From Ammopiptanthus mongolicus (Eukaryota; Streptophyta; Magnoliopsida; Fabales; Fabaceae), in NCBI GenBank assembly GCA_039655645.1, contig CM077346.1, positions 67,541,283 through 67,605,282 of the forward strand: DNA of 64,000 bases, read 5' to 3'. Shown in pieces: positions 34,558 to 46,860 of this stretch (positions are counted from its first letter, which is position 1; every line of letters starts with the position of its first letter). The notes under the pieces were generated by a model that saw only the letters and a program-made list of their open reading frames with translations, did no database searches and was not told the origin of the DNA. Made by a program: the position numbers and the translations under genes.

Positions 34558-37500
34558 TGCAACACCCTTTCCCGAGTGTCACATTCCCGAACGTTTATAA
34601 GGCCGAAAATATTTCTTAATGCGGAAAATACGATTTTCTTTTTTTTTTCTTTCTTTTCACAAGATGCAATGGGATTTAGCAAAGGTAAATAATACTAATA
34701 ACGAACTTAGGTTCGCCATACATTTCTAGAACAATATGCATAATAATTACAGGGACATAAACAGAAAAAGGAATAATACTATATACAGACATAAGTCTAA
34801 TGTGTAACTGACATAAGAAATACAATAAGTACAAGGAGTCGTAGCTCCCCAAATGTACTACAAAAACGACATAGTCTGGCAGACAACAAAACTAGACCAC
34901 AAAAAGAAGGTCCTCCTCTGGCTCAAAGGAACTACTGGACTGAACCATCATGACGTCCATCTGTTCAAACAGCAACAGCAAGTACCAACAGAAAACATAC
35001 AGATATGGGTGAGATTCCCGTTCATCAACACAGCAAAACAACAATAGTAAGAACGGGACGACTCACCGGGTAACAACGTACCCAACATGCTTACAGGAAT
35101 TCTCAATGTCAAACATATTAAGCAGTTGACAGCATAATATCATGTTAAGCAGTTAACAGCATAAAATAAGGTATTCTTTAACAGTACAACGATGTATAAC
35201 AGTAAATGTAAACATCAATAGCCATGCAATGCAATGCAATGTATATGACTCAATGTCAATGTCACTGGGTACTACTCTGACCCCTACTCCATGGAGCTAA
35301 CAAAACATTCGGAGAGAGTGAATGGGAGGACATGTTCCGTGCGCGCCAGCCTTGGGCAAGATGCTACAACATTCGTAACGTGCACATATCTGGCTTTTAC
35401 GGAAACACTCTCAACCAAACATGAAAAGTACGGCATCTAGTAGAGGATATCAGTGTATTGCACGGATTCGCCACGACACAGAAGAGCTACCAACTGGTCA
35501 CATGTCAGCCCTTCCAACCCTGATACCTCCCAAAAGACCATTGAAGATCGTCACCGTAAGATTCGCACCCGCATCAAGGTGTAAGATCAACTCCTAGGCT
35601 CAAGGCCTTACAACTATGCAAATGAAATGCCAATGCTTACACAAAACAGATGCGATCAAGCAATGTCTATCCCCCGGATAAACCTCAAAGTCTACTAAGG
35701 TTCTCTTCCTTAGGAACTATACGCGTCTTTTGAAAACAAAACCTTTATCCACCGGATAAATCTCGTGATCCCTCCGGGATCGAGTCATCACAAGACTGAA
35801 ACAATTGAACGACTGATCGGGGTCCGAATCACCGGTCCGTCATCGAACTACTGTTTCAAAACCCAAAACGTTTTATGTTTGTGATTATGTCTTATGAAGT
35901 CATTGATGTATTAAGTCATCAATGGTATAGCATGTGGTCTTGTTCCACTACATACCATACTTAATTATTCCTTGTCTTCAACTCTAAGTCAATTACTTAA
36001 CTTAGGTTTAAAAAGCGTAAACTTTACAGTTTGAGTTTGAAAAACACTATTTATAAACAAACCATTTCTCGCAAGGCGAAGGTATATGTCGCGACGCGAG
36101 GCTGAGAAGTTTTCTTTACTGCTTGGAAAAAATCCTTCTGCTTCGCGAGGCGAGGATTGGGTCGCGACGCGAGGCAGAGAAGTCATCTTTACTTCTTAGA
36201 CAGTCTTTCTGCTCCGCGAGGCGAGGGTTATATCGCGACGCGAGGCAGAGAAGTTGCATCTTCACTACTTAGGCGGTTCGCGAGGCGAAAACGACTTCGC
36301 TACGCGAGGCCGAGAAGCTGCATCTTTGCTGCTTAGGCAGTTCGCGAGGCGATAACGAAGTCGCGACGCGAGGCCGAGGAGCTGCATCTTTGCTGCTCGG
36401 GCTAGTCCACTGTTTCGCGAGGCGAGGCAAGGTTAGCCTGGCGAATGCCTTATCTTCCCTCTGTCTCGCGAGGCGAGACGGGGTTCGCGGGGCGAGTGCC
36501 CTGTTTTTCATTTTCCCTAACTCCTTCATTATTTCTTCTTTTGAAACACTTAGTTTGATTAAAAGACCTATGGCTAAAGAAAAGACATTTTCCCAACTTT
36601 GGTGACACACTTTAGAGGTGAAAACTTCATTTGATCTTTGGATCAAAATCACTTTTGTTTCTCTTTGAAAACATAGGTTATGAAATCATGTTTTGTTGCA
36701 TCAACACTTTACCAAAACAAGAACAACATATGTTCTTATATTTTCCTCTTACTAAGGCCACAAGCCTACTCCAAAGAAAATGGAGACTTCACTTCACCAA
36801 CAAAGCACATGTAGCTCAAAAGCTCATACAATTATGATAAGCCACAATACACATTTCTACATCATAATCAAACATCCAAGTCCATCACACATCATGGTCT
36901 CATAATCAAACCATAAAAGTCCATACTTGATTTAGTGATCAAAGTAGGTTTTTCAACATACATGGAAATGATTTTCATTCAATCATATCATCATCAACAT
37001 ATGCTAAAGCACACTACAACATACTCAAGCATAAACTCATCATAACAATCTTGTTCTCCAAGAGAACTTAACAAGACTTAACACATAAAAGTGAACCCAA
37101 ACTAAAGGGTTTCACCCACACATAAACTTAAACAACCATTCTCACTACCACCATCTTGGTGTGATGAGGTTCTTCTCCCCATACCTCTTGATGAGCAGAT
37201 TCCCGGATCAAAGTCGGTTGATCGGTTTCTGAACTTCCTGATAATCGTCAACAACTACAACAACACAACAATCCAACATTAAACAACAATCAAAGCCAAT
37301 CTCAACAATTCTCACAAAGAGGGTCTCGGCCACCCTAGGTTAAAAAGGTTAGGAATTGGTTTTGGTTTTCCATTTCATGGATTCAAAAGCATTAGGAAAG
37401 CTAAGGATGAAATCAAGTGTTAAAAATCAAAACTTGATGAAAACACTATTCATCATCTTCCAAAAGGGTTCGGCCAAAAATGTTTTTTGAGCTATGATGA

Positions 37501-38416
37501 GAGTTGAATCATAAGCTCTTGGGTTTAGGTAGAGATTGATGATGTGAGTTCAAAGAACTTGGTCTTACCTCAAAAGGATTTTTCTACAATTTCCTATGGA
37601 TTTTCAAAGTTTTGGATCTAAGAAATTCTTTTTATGAAAATGAAGATTGATCTTGAAATAAAGAAAGATTCAAGAAGCTAAGAGATCATAGAAGTGATCT
37701 TACCTTGAAATGAAGAAAGATTGCTCAAGGAATCAAGTGAATCCAACAAAAACTCAAGCTTTTCTAGGTGAAAATGGAGTTTTCTCTCAAGAACAACTAT
37801 GGAACTCTATGGTGTGAGGGGCTGTGCGAAAATGATGAAGTGAGGGGCTGAGTTCAGCCTCTTAAAAGTTCACTTAAGGGTAAAAAGGTCATTTGCCAAA
37901 AGGGTATAATGGTAAAAGTGTAAAAGACTAAGATTAGGGGCATTTTGGTCATTTTGCGTCCAGATATTTCCGAACGTCATGACGACTCTGGCATACTCTC
38001 CCAAGTGTCCTGGGATGATGTGATATCAAGATTATCTTTTGGCGAGTCCCGGTAAATCCATATGTGGCTCCGTTCGTCACCCGATTGAGGATTCCGCCCG
38101 AACGAAGGTCAGGAAGTTATTTTTCTGAAATTTTTATGAAATTTAACCAAAACGTAGAGAATCGAATTCTAAGACTTACTGTCTCGTTCACGGGTCCATC
38201 TGAGGTCTTCTGAGCAGTAAAATCATACTGTCAGTGTAGAAACGCAGACCGGACTCCGTTTGAGTTTTCGACTCAAAACTTAATCGTAGCTTCCTACGAT
38301 ATCGTCGAGCATGACTGTGGTCTCGGAATATTTCATTTCTATTCCTAAGACCTCAAATAAAATAAAGACATTAAAATACTAAAGAAATAGAAAACGTGAA
38401 AAATCGGGGCGTTACA
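34558..38416 (-). repeat. Element A 5' LTR
   Basis: The 3859-bp partner of 26164-30024. On the element strand it runs TGTAACGCCC to GGGTGTTGCA. It should carry the element promoter, though I could not place a start site. Confidence 0.93.
36068..36497. repeat. TCGCGAGGCGA palindrome cluster, element A 5' LTR
   Basis: Same cluster as 27676-28105, with a few differences (for example TCGCAAGGCGA at the first unit). Confidence 0.9.
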
Positions 38417-41400
38417 CTCTTAGCCAGCAGGAGGCTCAGGCTGATCCAGACATGGTCACAGGAATTCTACCAGTTGGTCCTTCACATGCTATAGTGATAT
38501 TTGATTCTGGTGCTACTCGATCATTTGTGGCCGAACATTATATGCGGGTTACGAGGATGCCTTTGGAGGCACTTCCACACCCTTTGATTGTTTCTACCCC
38601 CCTTGAGGGTAATCATATAACGAACAACTATGTTCGAGATTGTGAGGTCAGAGTCAACGGTTTGAATCTTCCAGCCGACTTAATTTTGTTGAGCATGCTT
38701 CAAATGGATGTCATCTTAGGCATGGATTGGTTGTCTAGGTATGGGCGAAGGTAGACTACAGAGATAAACTAATAACTTTGCAGCCAACAATTTCAGACAC
38801 CATAGAGTTTCAAGGAGACCGCAGCTTGGTATACCAGAATGTGTTGTCCGCTCTTAAAGCACAAAAGTTGCAAAGATGCGGATGCATATGTTACTTAGCC
38901 ATGGTTAATGTAGTGAACAAGTCCGAAGGTGGTGACATGTCAATGGTTCCGATAGTCAGGGAGTATTCTGATGTATTCCCTGATGACTTGCCGGTAGTAC
39001 CACCGCCTCGTGAGATTGAATTTTCGATCGATTTAGTACCAAGGACACGACCTATTTCTATACCTCCATATAGAATGGCCCCAACTGAGCTGAAGGAGCT
39101 CAAGGATCAGCTAGAGGATTTGCTAAGCAAGGGGTTCATACGCCCTAGTTCATCACCTTGGGGGGCTCCAGTGTCGTTTGTGAAAAAGAAAGATGGATCA
39201 TGGAGGATGTGCGTTGACTATCGTCAACTTAACAAGGTCATGATAAAGAATAAGTATCCGTTACCAAGAATCGACGATTATTTGATCAATTGCAAGGGGC
39301 ACAATTTTTCTCAAAGATTGACTTAAGATCAGGCTACCACTAGTTGAGAATCAGGGAAAGTGACATTTCGAAGACAGCTGTCAGAATCAGATATGGTCAT
39401 TATGAGTATCTTGTAATGTCCTTTGGGTTGACAAACGCCCCAGCAGCTTTCATGGATTTGATGAATCGGGTGTTTAAGCCGTTTATGGATCAGTTTGTGA
39501 TTGTGTTCAACGACGACATTTTGATATAGTCTAAGATCAAATACGAGCATGAGCAACATTTGAGGGTTGTGTTAGAAACCCTAAGGAATCACCAGCTTTA
39601 CGCCAAATTTTCCAGATACGAATTTTGGCTCCCAGAGGTATCTTTTCTTGGGCATGTTGTTACTTCAGAAGGGATTTCAACGGATCCGAAAAAGGTGGAG
39701 GCGGTACAAGATTGGCCAAGACCTACCAGTGTGACGGAGATATGTATTTTCTTGGGTCTAGCAGGATATTATCGGAGGTTCATTGAGAACTTTTCGAAGA
39801 TAGCAGTTCCTTTGACGCGCTTGACTCAGAAAGGAGTTAAGTTTGAGTGGAGTTCGAAATGCGAAGAAAGCTTCCAAACATTGAAGGATAAGTTGACTAC
39901 CGCTCCAGTATTGACTCTTCTATCGGGTACAGGTGGATTTGTAGTGTTTTGTGACGCATCTCTAGTGGGTTTGGGATGTGTGCTAATGCAGAATGGAAAA
40001 GTAATTGCTTATGCTTCGCGTCAGCTAAAGAAATATGAACTTAACTACCCGACTCACGATCTGGAACTAGCAGCGGTGGTTTTTGCCTTAAAAATCTGGA
40101 GGCATTTCTTGTATGGCGAGACTTGTGAAATATACCCGGATCACAAGAGCCTCAAGTACATTTTTGATCAGAAAGAGCTGAATTTAAGGCAGAGAAGGTG
40201 GTTAGAGTTGTTGAAACACTATGACTGCACAATTATGTATCATCCTGGAAAGGCTAATGTGGTGGCCGATGCTTTAAGCCGCAAGTCAATGGGCAGTTTG
40301 GCACATTTGAATGTTGAAAGGCGAGGGATAGCGAATAAGTGCCATAGGGACATAAATGCTATGGTAGCTTTTGAGCCAAGGGAGGACGGTATCTTGTTAG
40401 CGCAACTTGGGATCAAGTCTAATGTCTTAGAGGATATTAAAGCATGTCAGGAACGTGATCCTGACCTAGTTATGTTGAGGGATGCTGTTGATTCAGAGAG
40501 TGGTAAGGGTTATATAGTGGATAGTGAGGGGATGCTTCGGTTTAGTGGACGGGTGGTAGTTCCTACAGAAGCTAGAAGGAAGCTCATGGAATTTGCCCAT
40601 TCTTCTTCATATACGATGCACCCTGGATCCAGAAAAATGTATCAGGACATGAAACAATTTTATTGGTGGACTGGTATGAAGCGAGACATAGCTGATTTCG
40701 TTGCCACATGCTTGACGTGTCAACAGGTGAAGGTGGAGCACCAGAAGCCAGCAGGGCTTCTTGAGAGTTTGGAGATTCCGGAATGGAGTGGGATCACATC
40801 ACCATGGATTTTGTGGTAGGTCTGCCCAAGACCAAGGCGAGTTATGATTTCATTTGGGTTTTGGTAGACCGTTTAACCAAGTCCGCTCATTTCCTACCTA
40901 TAAAAACCACTTTCACGGCGGAACAATATGCGAAGTTGTATCTTCGGGAGATTGTATCCTTGCATGGAATTCCTGAATCTATTGTTTCGGATAGGGGTTC
41001 ACAATTTACCTCCCATTTCTGGAAGTCGTTTCAGCAGACTTTGGGAACTCAGGTACATTTTAGCACAGCGTTTTAGCCACAAACGGATGGTCAGTCGGAG
41101 AGGACTATACAAACTTTGGAGGACATGCTTCGTGCATGTGTACTTGAGTTTGAGGGCACTTGGGATGTACATTTGAAGTTGATAGAGTTTGCGTATAATA
41201 ATAGCTACCATAGTAGCATTCAAATGGCACCGTTTGAGGCCCTTTACGGCAGGAAGTGTAGGACCCCAGTGGGATGGTTTGAGACGGGTGACCACCAGCT
41301 TTTGGGCCCGGATCTGGTTCAGGACTCGATAGAGAGAGTTAGGATGATTAGGGAGAGGCTTTGGTTGGCACAAGAACGACAAAAGAAGTATGACGACGTC

Positions 41401-41850
41401 AGATGGCGAGAATTGGAGTTTCAAGAAGGGGAACATGTATTCCTCAGAGTGTCACCCTTTAGAGGCACTCTACGGTTTGGTCAGAAGGGCAAGTTGAGCC
41501 CAAGGTACGTGGGACCGTTTCAGATCACTCGGAGGGTGGGAAGGTTGGCATATGAGTTGGCGTTACCACCTGAGTTAGCTCAGGTGCATCCAGTGTTTCA
41601 TGTCTCCATGTTGAGGAGATACCTTCGAGACGATACTCATGTGCTATAACCATAACCGGTCGAGGTAGATCAACGACTAGCGTTTGAGGAGGCTCCACTG
41701 AGGATTGTGGAGAAGCAAGTGCGGAAGTTGAGATCGAAGGAAGTACCATCAGTGAAAGTGGCGTGAGGACATCCCCGGGGTGAAGAATTCACCTGGGAGT
41801 CAGAGCAGATTATGATGCGGAAGTATCCCCATCTTTTCATGCAAGGTATG
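38417..41850 (+). pseudogene. Element B pol (protease-RT-RNase H-integrase-chromodomain)
   Basis: Continues element B past the insertion. Protease: FDSGATRSFVAEHY (about 38500). RT: from 38950, with active site FNDDILI then a stop near 39528. RNase H: CDASLVGLGCVLMQ (about 39950). Integrase: zinc region (about 40600-40740), ITMDFVVGLPKT, VSDRGSQFTS and TDGQSERTIQ, so the catalytic Glu is kept here, unlike element A. A chromodomain ends in KYPHLF near 41840. Broken by frameshifts (near 38745, 39285 and 40785) and stops (39343 region, 39527, 41074, 41647, 41764). Confidence 0.9.
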
Positions 41851-41894
41851 AACTTCCGGTTTCTTTCACTTATGGAATTCGGGACGAATTCCTT

Positions 41895-41909
41895 TGAAGG
41901 GGGGAAGAG
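41895..41909 (+). other. Element B polypurine tract
   Basis: TGAAGGGGGGAAGAG lies directly before the 3' LTR start TGTAATACCC. Confidence 0.8.
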
Positions 41910-43784
41910 TGTAATACCCGCTAAAATGGTCTTTTTGGTGCAAAATTGTTTAAATTAAAATTATTCAATAAAATGTATATAATCAAAGTGGGGAAATAGA
42001 TTTTGATGGTAAGTTATGTTGTAGGTTGTTTTTTTTTAACCCTGGTGCCAAGATAGGAGCAACTTAGCACTAAGGACCTCTTGGTAAGCCCAAGAGTTAA
42101 GTAAAAGGGGGAAAGGTTCACAAAGTTGGGGAGAACCCTAAGATCCCTAAATCATTCTCCATATAAAATAGAAAAGGAGGAAGAACGTCAACCCAAGATT
42201 GTAGGAGCGTGTTCATGGTGCAAGGAACCTTCTCTTCCATTCCTTTACTTCTTTTGGCGTCGAATAAGGTGAGGGGTTTAGATTTTAGGTGGGATTGTGG
42301 TTTGAATTTAGGGAAATTCGGAGGTATGATAATATAGGTTTTTAGGTTATGCAAAGGTGTGATTTTTGGCATGAAATTGTGGTTAAAATGTTTGGGTATT
42401 GTTGATATATGAGTAATTATGTTTGAATTGTTGCATATGTTGTTAAACATCAATGTTGTGCACGTTCCTATATGATTTAGCAATTGTTTTGGGATTTGGA
42501 TTAGGTGGAACTTCTACAGAAATCGCATTTCTGCGATTCTGCAGAATTCGCACCGGCTCTGGGCGCCATAATTCCTGCGCTGAGTGCAGGGGTGCCTGAT
42601 AGCATCCCTGATAACTACTTCGTAGCGCTGAGCTCTAGTTTCCAGCACTGAACGCCATAGAACGTGCGCTGAGCGCTGGGGTGGCAGAGAGCTAATCCTG
42701 AAACTTAACCCTAGCACTGAGCGCTACCAAGGCTGCGTTGAGCGCTGGGGCACAGGCAGAAAACTTATTAAATTAATATAGTAAACATGAATGGCTTGCT
42801 CCAATGGATGATAGATTTGTTATATATGTTCTAATGTGGTTATATACATGTGAGAAGACCACGGGTGAATGATATCTTGTTATATGGACGATGGTAATGT
42901 ATGTTTCTCAATGAGCCTCGTTGTTTTAAAAGATATGAAAACTGTGTTTGAGGAGATATTGTGGTTTGATAATGATGGCAATACCCGTTATGTAATTGAA
43001 TATTGAGTAAGACTTAGTAGGTCCGACCGGTCAGCAGACTCGACCGGTATATAAATGCGACCGCTGGAGAAGGGGACTCTAGTGAAAGAACCTCAGAGTT
43101 TGGAGGGTGATTATGTACTGGCTGAGGTCACTTACCGGTCAGCGGGTCCGACCGGGGTATAAATGTGGCTGTCGGAGTGGGAGACTCTAGTGAACAACTC
43201 CAAACGGGATACAATCATCTTACTCAATGGTGGAACGATTTTTTGGAAGCAAACTTGAGAGAGTTGCTATGGTTAATCCAATTTATGCATGTGGTATTGT
43301 ACGGTATGGTAAAGGACATGTACACATTTACCTTCCCAATTATATGTTCAAGGTGATATACTTGTTATGTTTGTATACCCTCACTCAGTTCTGAGACTCA
43401 CCCCCGCCCGTTTTGGTTCAGCTTCAGGTACACCACGTAGGGAGCCATCTCAGGGAGTCCATGCTCACGAGTAATGTGGGCAGTCGCTGCAGTTATTTAT
43501 CTCTTTTGCTTCTGATTAGTCATACGAGACATCTCTCCTTTATTATGGATTTTGGGACTATTTCCCTTATTGGTTGTAAACAGTTTTCTTCTTTGTTTTT
43601 ACTCTGTAAGTGAACTCAGGGCCACCTTGGCTTTTTGGTTTGGAATAATCATTTACTCTGATAGTATCTTTTGTTCGTTATATGTCTTGTTACGATGCTA
43701 CTTGAGTGTGCTTGGAAGGCCTTGGGAATGAGACAGTGAGGTCTCATTCTGGCCGGTCAGGAACACCTGAGTTGGGTCCTGACA
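41910..43784 (+). repeat. Element B 3' LTR
   Basis: A 1875-bp partner of 22656-24571, roughly 95% identical by eye. Clearly more diverged than the element A pair, as expected if B is older than A. Confidence 0.9.
42555..42752. repeat. Palindrome cluster in element B 3' LTR
   Basis: GCGCTGAGCGC-type units, several mutated (GCGCTGAGTGC, GCACTGAGCGC, GCGTTGAGCGC), with one unit fewer than the 5' LTR. Many of the LTR differences fall in this cluster. Confidence 0.8.
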
Positions 43785-44589
43785 AGAAGACTTTGAAGAT
43801 TCAAGCAAGAGAAATGAAGTGAAAAGAGAAGAGAACAAACAAAGCAATCAAAGAGCATTTACTCTACGCATTTATATCTTCATTCTTTCATTATTTATTC
43901 TTCAATCATTTGAAGTTATTACGCAGTCTTTTAGAACATCACATATAATACACTCGTCTGAGTGCTTGTGAAAGACTTGCAAATTGTAATTTACTTTACA
44001 ACTTCTCTCAAACAATACCCGTCTGAACCTGGAGAGGCTAGGTGTGCAAACAATACGCGTCTGGAGCCTGAAGAGGCTAGGTGTGAAAATAATACTTGTC
44101 TATCTTGTAACCTGATTCAGTTATAGTGAAGAAAACTTGCTGCTTCTAAGGACTGGACGTAGCCTCATTTGTTAAGGGGTGAACCAGGATAAAACCTGCT
44201 GAGTGATCTCTCTCTTTCCCTTAACTCTTTAGTTTGATTATTTATTTTAACTATCATTTAACTAAAGGGGTTATAATTGTGTTTATCAAACCTTTTTTCA
44301 TCTTGCATGATTGTGTGTTTTCTGTGAAAACCTTCAAACGAGTTATTAGTCTGATTGACCTGTCTGAGTTTACTCGTCTGTTCCTTATCCGTCTGTGCTT
44401 GCGAAAAAGTTTATAATTCCGCTTAAATTTGTCAATCACCACTCAACCCCCTTCTAGTGTTTGTACCTGTCTATTTCATCTATTTGGGTCGTTCGGTAAC
44501 ATGGCCAGCATGTTAGAATCAAATGAAATTCCAGAGTTGAGGGTGCTAGGTGATGGGTTACCCACTAAAATTTTCTATGGTAATTGAAA

Positions 44590-45340
44590 GAGGAGAGAGT
44601 CACGAGGTGTGGTTACCATGGGTGGTGAGGCGGGACCGAAAACAAGCGGTGGTGGCAAGAGAGAACAGTGGAGTTGAGTTGTCTCCGTGGTTGGAAAAAT
44701 TGATGTTAGTGGGCCTGGATCATATGGTCTCCCATAGCCGCGACGCATCCAATTGCCCAGGCGATGGGTCAATTTTACCAATTCGTCGTAATCCATCAAC
44801 AATGTTAACCAATTTGTTAGACGCAACAGAAGAGCATCGGGTTTGTTTTGTTGTCGTGGTTGGCACTAGGCATGAGAAATTGGAAGAATGGGAGGTGGTG
44901 AGCTTCAGGAATTGCATCGGGAAGTCCAGAACCTTGAAGACCTTGGAGGCTACTGCAACTGGCTCAACGGCGGAGCTGCCGTCACTATGCGAGGCAGCGG
45001 TGCTTTCTTCAAGGCAAGGGTTGGCCAATGACTGCGATTCTTGCTCTGGTTCCTCTTCCTCATTTGATATCGGCAAAACATCCCGATATTCCAGGTTGAA
45101 ACGCCAAAGAAATGCAGCAGTGAATGTTCCCAACTTGCCGGTGGATGTCGGTGAGACCACCATAGCCACCAAGTGAGAGCACGACCTCGTAAAGCCGTCA
45201 TTGCTTCCGTCATCGCCTCCTCCTCTGGTGTTCCTTTTGCATTGAAGTACTTCTCAGTGCAAAGCACCCACCAGTAGGCATCTGCTTAATTGTCCATCAA
45301 ACACCGAAATCTCCATCTCCGACCTCGATTTATCGGAATG
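44590..45340 (-). pseudogene. Element C gag remnant
   Basis: A minus-strand frame at 45267-44950 has TEKYFNAKGTPEEEAMTEAM followed by LRGRALTWWLWWSHRHP, a typical gypsy Gag segment. An ATG shortly before (MEISVFDG) sits in a shifted frame near the primer site. Downstream the frame drifts through acidic text (SNEEEEPEQES) and is broken. Plus-strand frames here are shadows. Confidence 0.7.
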
Positions 45341-45345
45341 AGATC

Positions 45346-45363
45346 GAAAATGAAAGCACCAAA
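45346..45363 (-). other. Element C primer site region
   Basis: On the element strand the LTR end CGTATCA is followed by TTTGGTGCTTTCATT, the usual primer region of this class of legume gypsy elements. The exact tRNA was not identified. Confidence 0.55.
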
Positions 45364-45789
45364 TGATACGACCCTTTGCGAGCAAGGGAAATCTCCTAAG
45401 AAATTGGGGAAGAAGGAGTGAAATTGGAAATAAAAAAATCTGGTCTAATTTTTCTCTGCTTCAACTCTTCAAACATTTGTTATATAGCATGATTCGGTTC
45501 TAAACTCACGTATCTATTGCCAGGTATACAATATATATTGTAGCTTGCTAAACTGTAAATGAGAGAATGGAATCTAAATGCTGACAGCAATTGAAATTCA
45601 TTACAAGTAAGGAAATCCTATAACTGAAATGGAAGGTTCCGAAGCATTGCAAAAGTGTGACTCATGACTCTCCAGCCAGTTTGGCCTTTTAATTTCTTTG
45701 CTTGCTTTGGATGTGTGGTATTGGGCTCCTTGAACTCTTTTGACCCAGATCCAGTGGAATTATTTGGAACTGACCCAAGACCCGTATCA
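45364..45789 (-). repeat. Element C 5' LTR
   Basis: A 426-bp partner of 20211-20635, ending CGTATCA and followed by TTCTC, the exact target duplication. Confidence 0.88.
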
Positions 45790-46014
45790 TTCTCACCCAA
45801 CCTTAAGATTCTATACACCCTTTACATATATATTAGGCTCTCCAAAAATGTTCCAATGTTTTGGTCTAAGACTTTGATTAACATGGTCCTTTACTTTAAA
45901 TCTCACCCCTTGTTAAAACATTTTTTTGAAAATACTTTAGGTACTACAAGAACGAATCTAGAGGGACATGAATATTAATGCTGTTGGTTTCTCTTATATA
46001 TTTTGTAAAATTAG

Positions 46015-46049
<35 letters not shown>

Positions 46050-46487
46050 CCATTTCTTTGAATATTTTCTGGATTCGTCTCTAAATATTGCATGATAGTA
46101 TTATTTTTCTTTTGATAATTATGTGAAACTATATACCTTAATAAATACTGGCTACCACTTTTGTTAGTTCCGAAGAGGCAGTAAGTAAATTTTTGTAACA
46201 TTTTTATAACAAAAATAAATAAGAATGGTAAAGGTATCAAACTCTTATTTAGACTACGTTTGAATATTTCAAAGAAAAATGTAGTGAAAGGAATAGCATA
46301 AAATGGTAGGATCAGGGATAGAATGGAAGAGTTACGTGTTTGAATGATGAAAATGGGAAGAAAGGGGGCAAAGAGTTTGAGCTTTAAGGAGTAAAATTTT
46401 AATATGTTGACTCTTATATGTTTCGTCTGGATTAGAGCTAGAGAATGGAATGCTGCGAAATCCTATGGAATGAAACGATGTTCCCTT
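45790..46487. other. AT-rich intergenic, no gene seen
   Basis: Original target DNA to the right of element C. No conserved frame. It contains an AT microsatellite at 46016-46046 and purine-rich sequence to 46400. Confidence 0.6.
46016..46046. repeat. (TA)n microsatellite
   Basis: About fifteen uninterrupted TA units. Confidence 0.95.
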
Positions 46488-46860
46488 CCCTATAATAAAA
46501 ATGTAACTTTAGTGGCAACTATTATGGTCTTTAACGACAATAATAATAGCCACCAAAACATTTACCGGCACTTATTAACTAATCGGCGTATCCAATGTCG
46601 TTAAAATTTTTTCCGACAATTATAGGAAATGTTGATAAGTGCTCAAATAATTGCCGCTAAAAGTCAAAAGTAATGACAATTATTACTTTAGCGACAATTT
46701 TAATGGTCACTAATATGATTTTAGAATTGTCTTCTAAGCTTATTTATCAGCTTTTTTTTATTGCCGCTAAAAGTTCTAGCTGGCTTTTCCTCGCAATTAC
46801 TATTGCCACAAAATATTAAGATTATTTGTCACTCAAAGCGGGTATGATTTGATTAATAAT
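46488..46860. mobile_element. CACTA-like element end
   Basis: Begins CCCTATAATAAAAATG, close to the common plant CACTA terminus CACTACAAGAAAAA. Then come repeated TTTAGCGACAAT, GCCGCTAAAAG and inverted forms over 350 bp, as in CACTA subterminal arrays. No transposase is visible to the right, so the extent is uncertain. Confidence 0.4.

Larger units (their letters stand above)
26164..38416 (-). mobile_element. Gypsy element A, young and full length
   Basis: A 12253-bp element on the minus strand, flanked by exact CTCTT duplications (26159-26163 and 38417-38421). LTRs of 3861 and 3859 bp differ at only a few tens of positions by eye. It has a primer site, a polypurine tract and one open polyprotein frame. 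By its chromodomain-like C-terminus and very long LTRs it is a Tekay/Del-like chromovirus. It belongs to the same superfamily as the array at 1-14906, in a different subfamily. It is inserted in element B between gag and protease. Confidence 0.93.
22656..43784 (+). mobile_element. Gypsy element B (chromovirus-like), interrupted
   Basis: Plus-strand gypsy element: LTR 22656-24571, primer site, gag 24856-26160, pol 38417 to about 41850, polypurine tract, LTR 41910-43784. Flanks AGAAT (22651-22655) and AGAAG (43785-43789) form a target duplication with one mismatch. It is split by element A after gag. Domain order (protease, RT, RNase H, integrase, chromodomain) is that of chromoviruses, Tekay/Del-like. 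Multiple stops and shifts show it is dead. Confidence 0.9.
21865..44478 (+). mobile_element. Copia/Sirevirus-type solo LTR (interrupted)
   Basis: The LTR starts TGTTGAGTCTCC at 21865 and ends CTGTCTATTTCA at 44478, with exact TCTAT duplications outside (21860-21864 and 44479-44483). Removing element B leaves about 1.48 kb and no internal region, so it is a solo LTR. It shares GGACTGGACGTAGC and GTGAACCAGGATAA blocks (44150-44190) and the CAACCCCCTTCT-type end with the Sirevirus LTR at 50434-51707. Segments: 21865-22655 and 43785-44478. Confidence 0.85.
20211..45789 (-). mobile_element. Gypsy element C, outermost of nest
   Basis: Two LTRs of about 425 bp (20211-20635 and 45364-45789) share TGATACG...CGTATCA ends and are flanked by an exact 5-bp duplication, TTCTC (20206-20210 and 45790-45794). 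The primer site abuts the right LTR, so it reads on the minus strand. Its own internal sequence is 20636-21864 and 44479-45363, about 2.1 kb: a gag remnant, a host-like frame and a pol C-terminal scrap. Protease, RT and integrase are missing. The rest of the span is later nested insertions. Confidence 0.88.

Noticed and set aside
44550..45176. 208-codon plus-strand gene
   Set aside because: It is the antisense shadow of the element C gag remnant on the minus strand.
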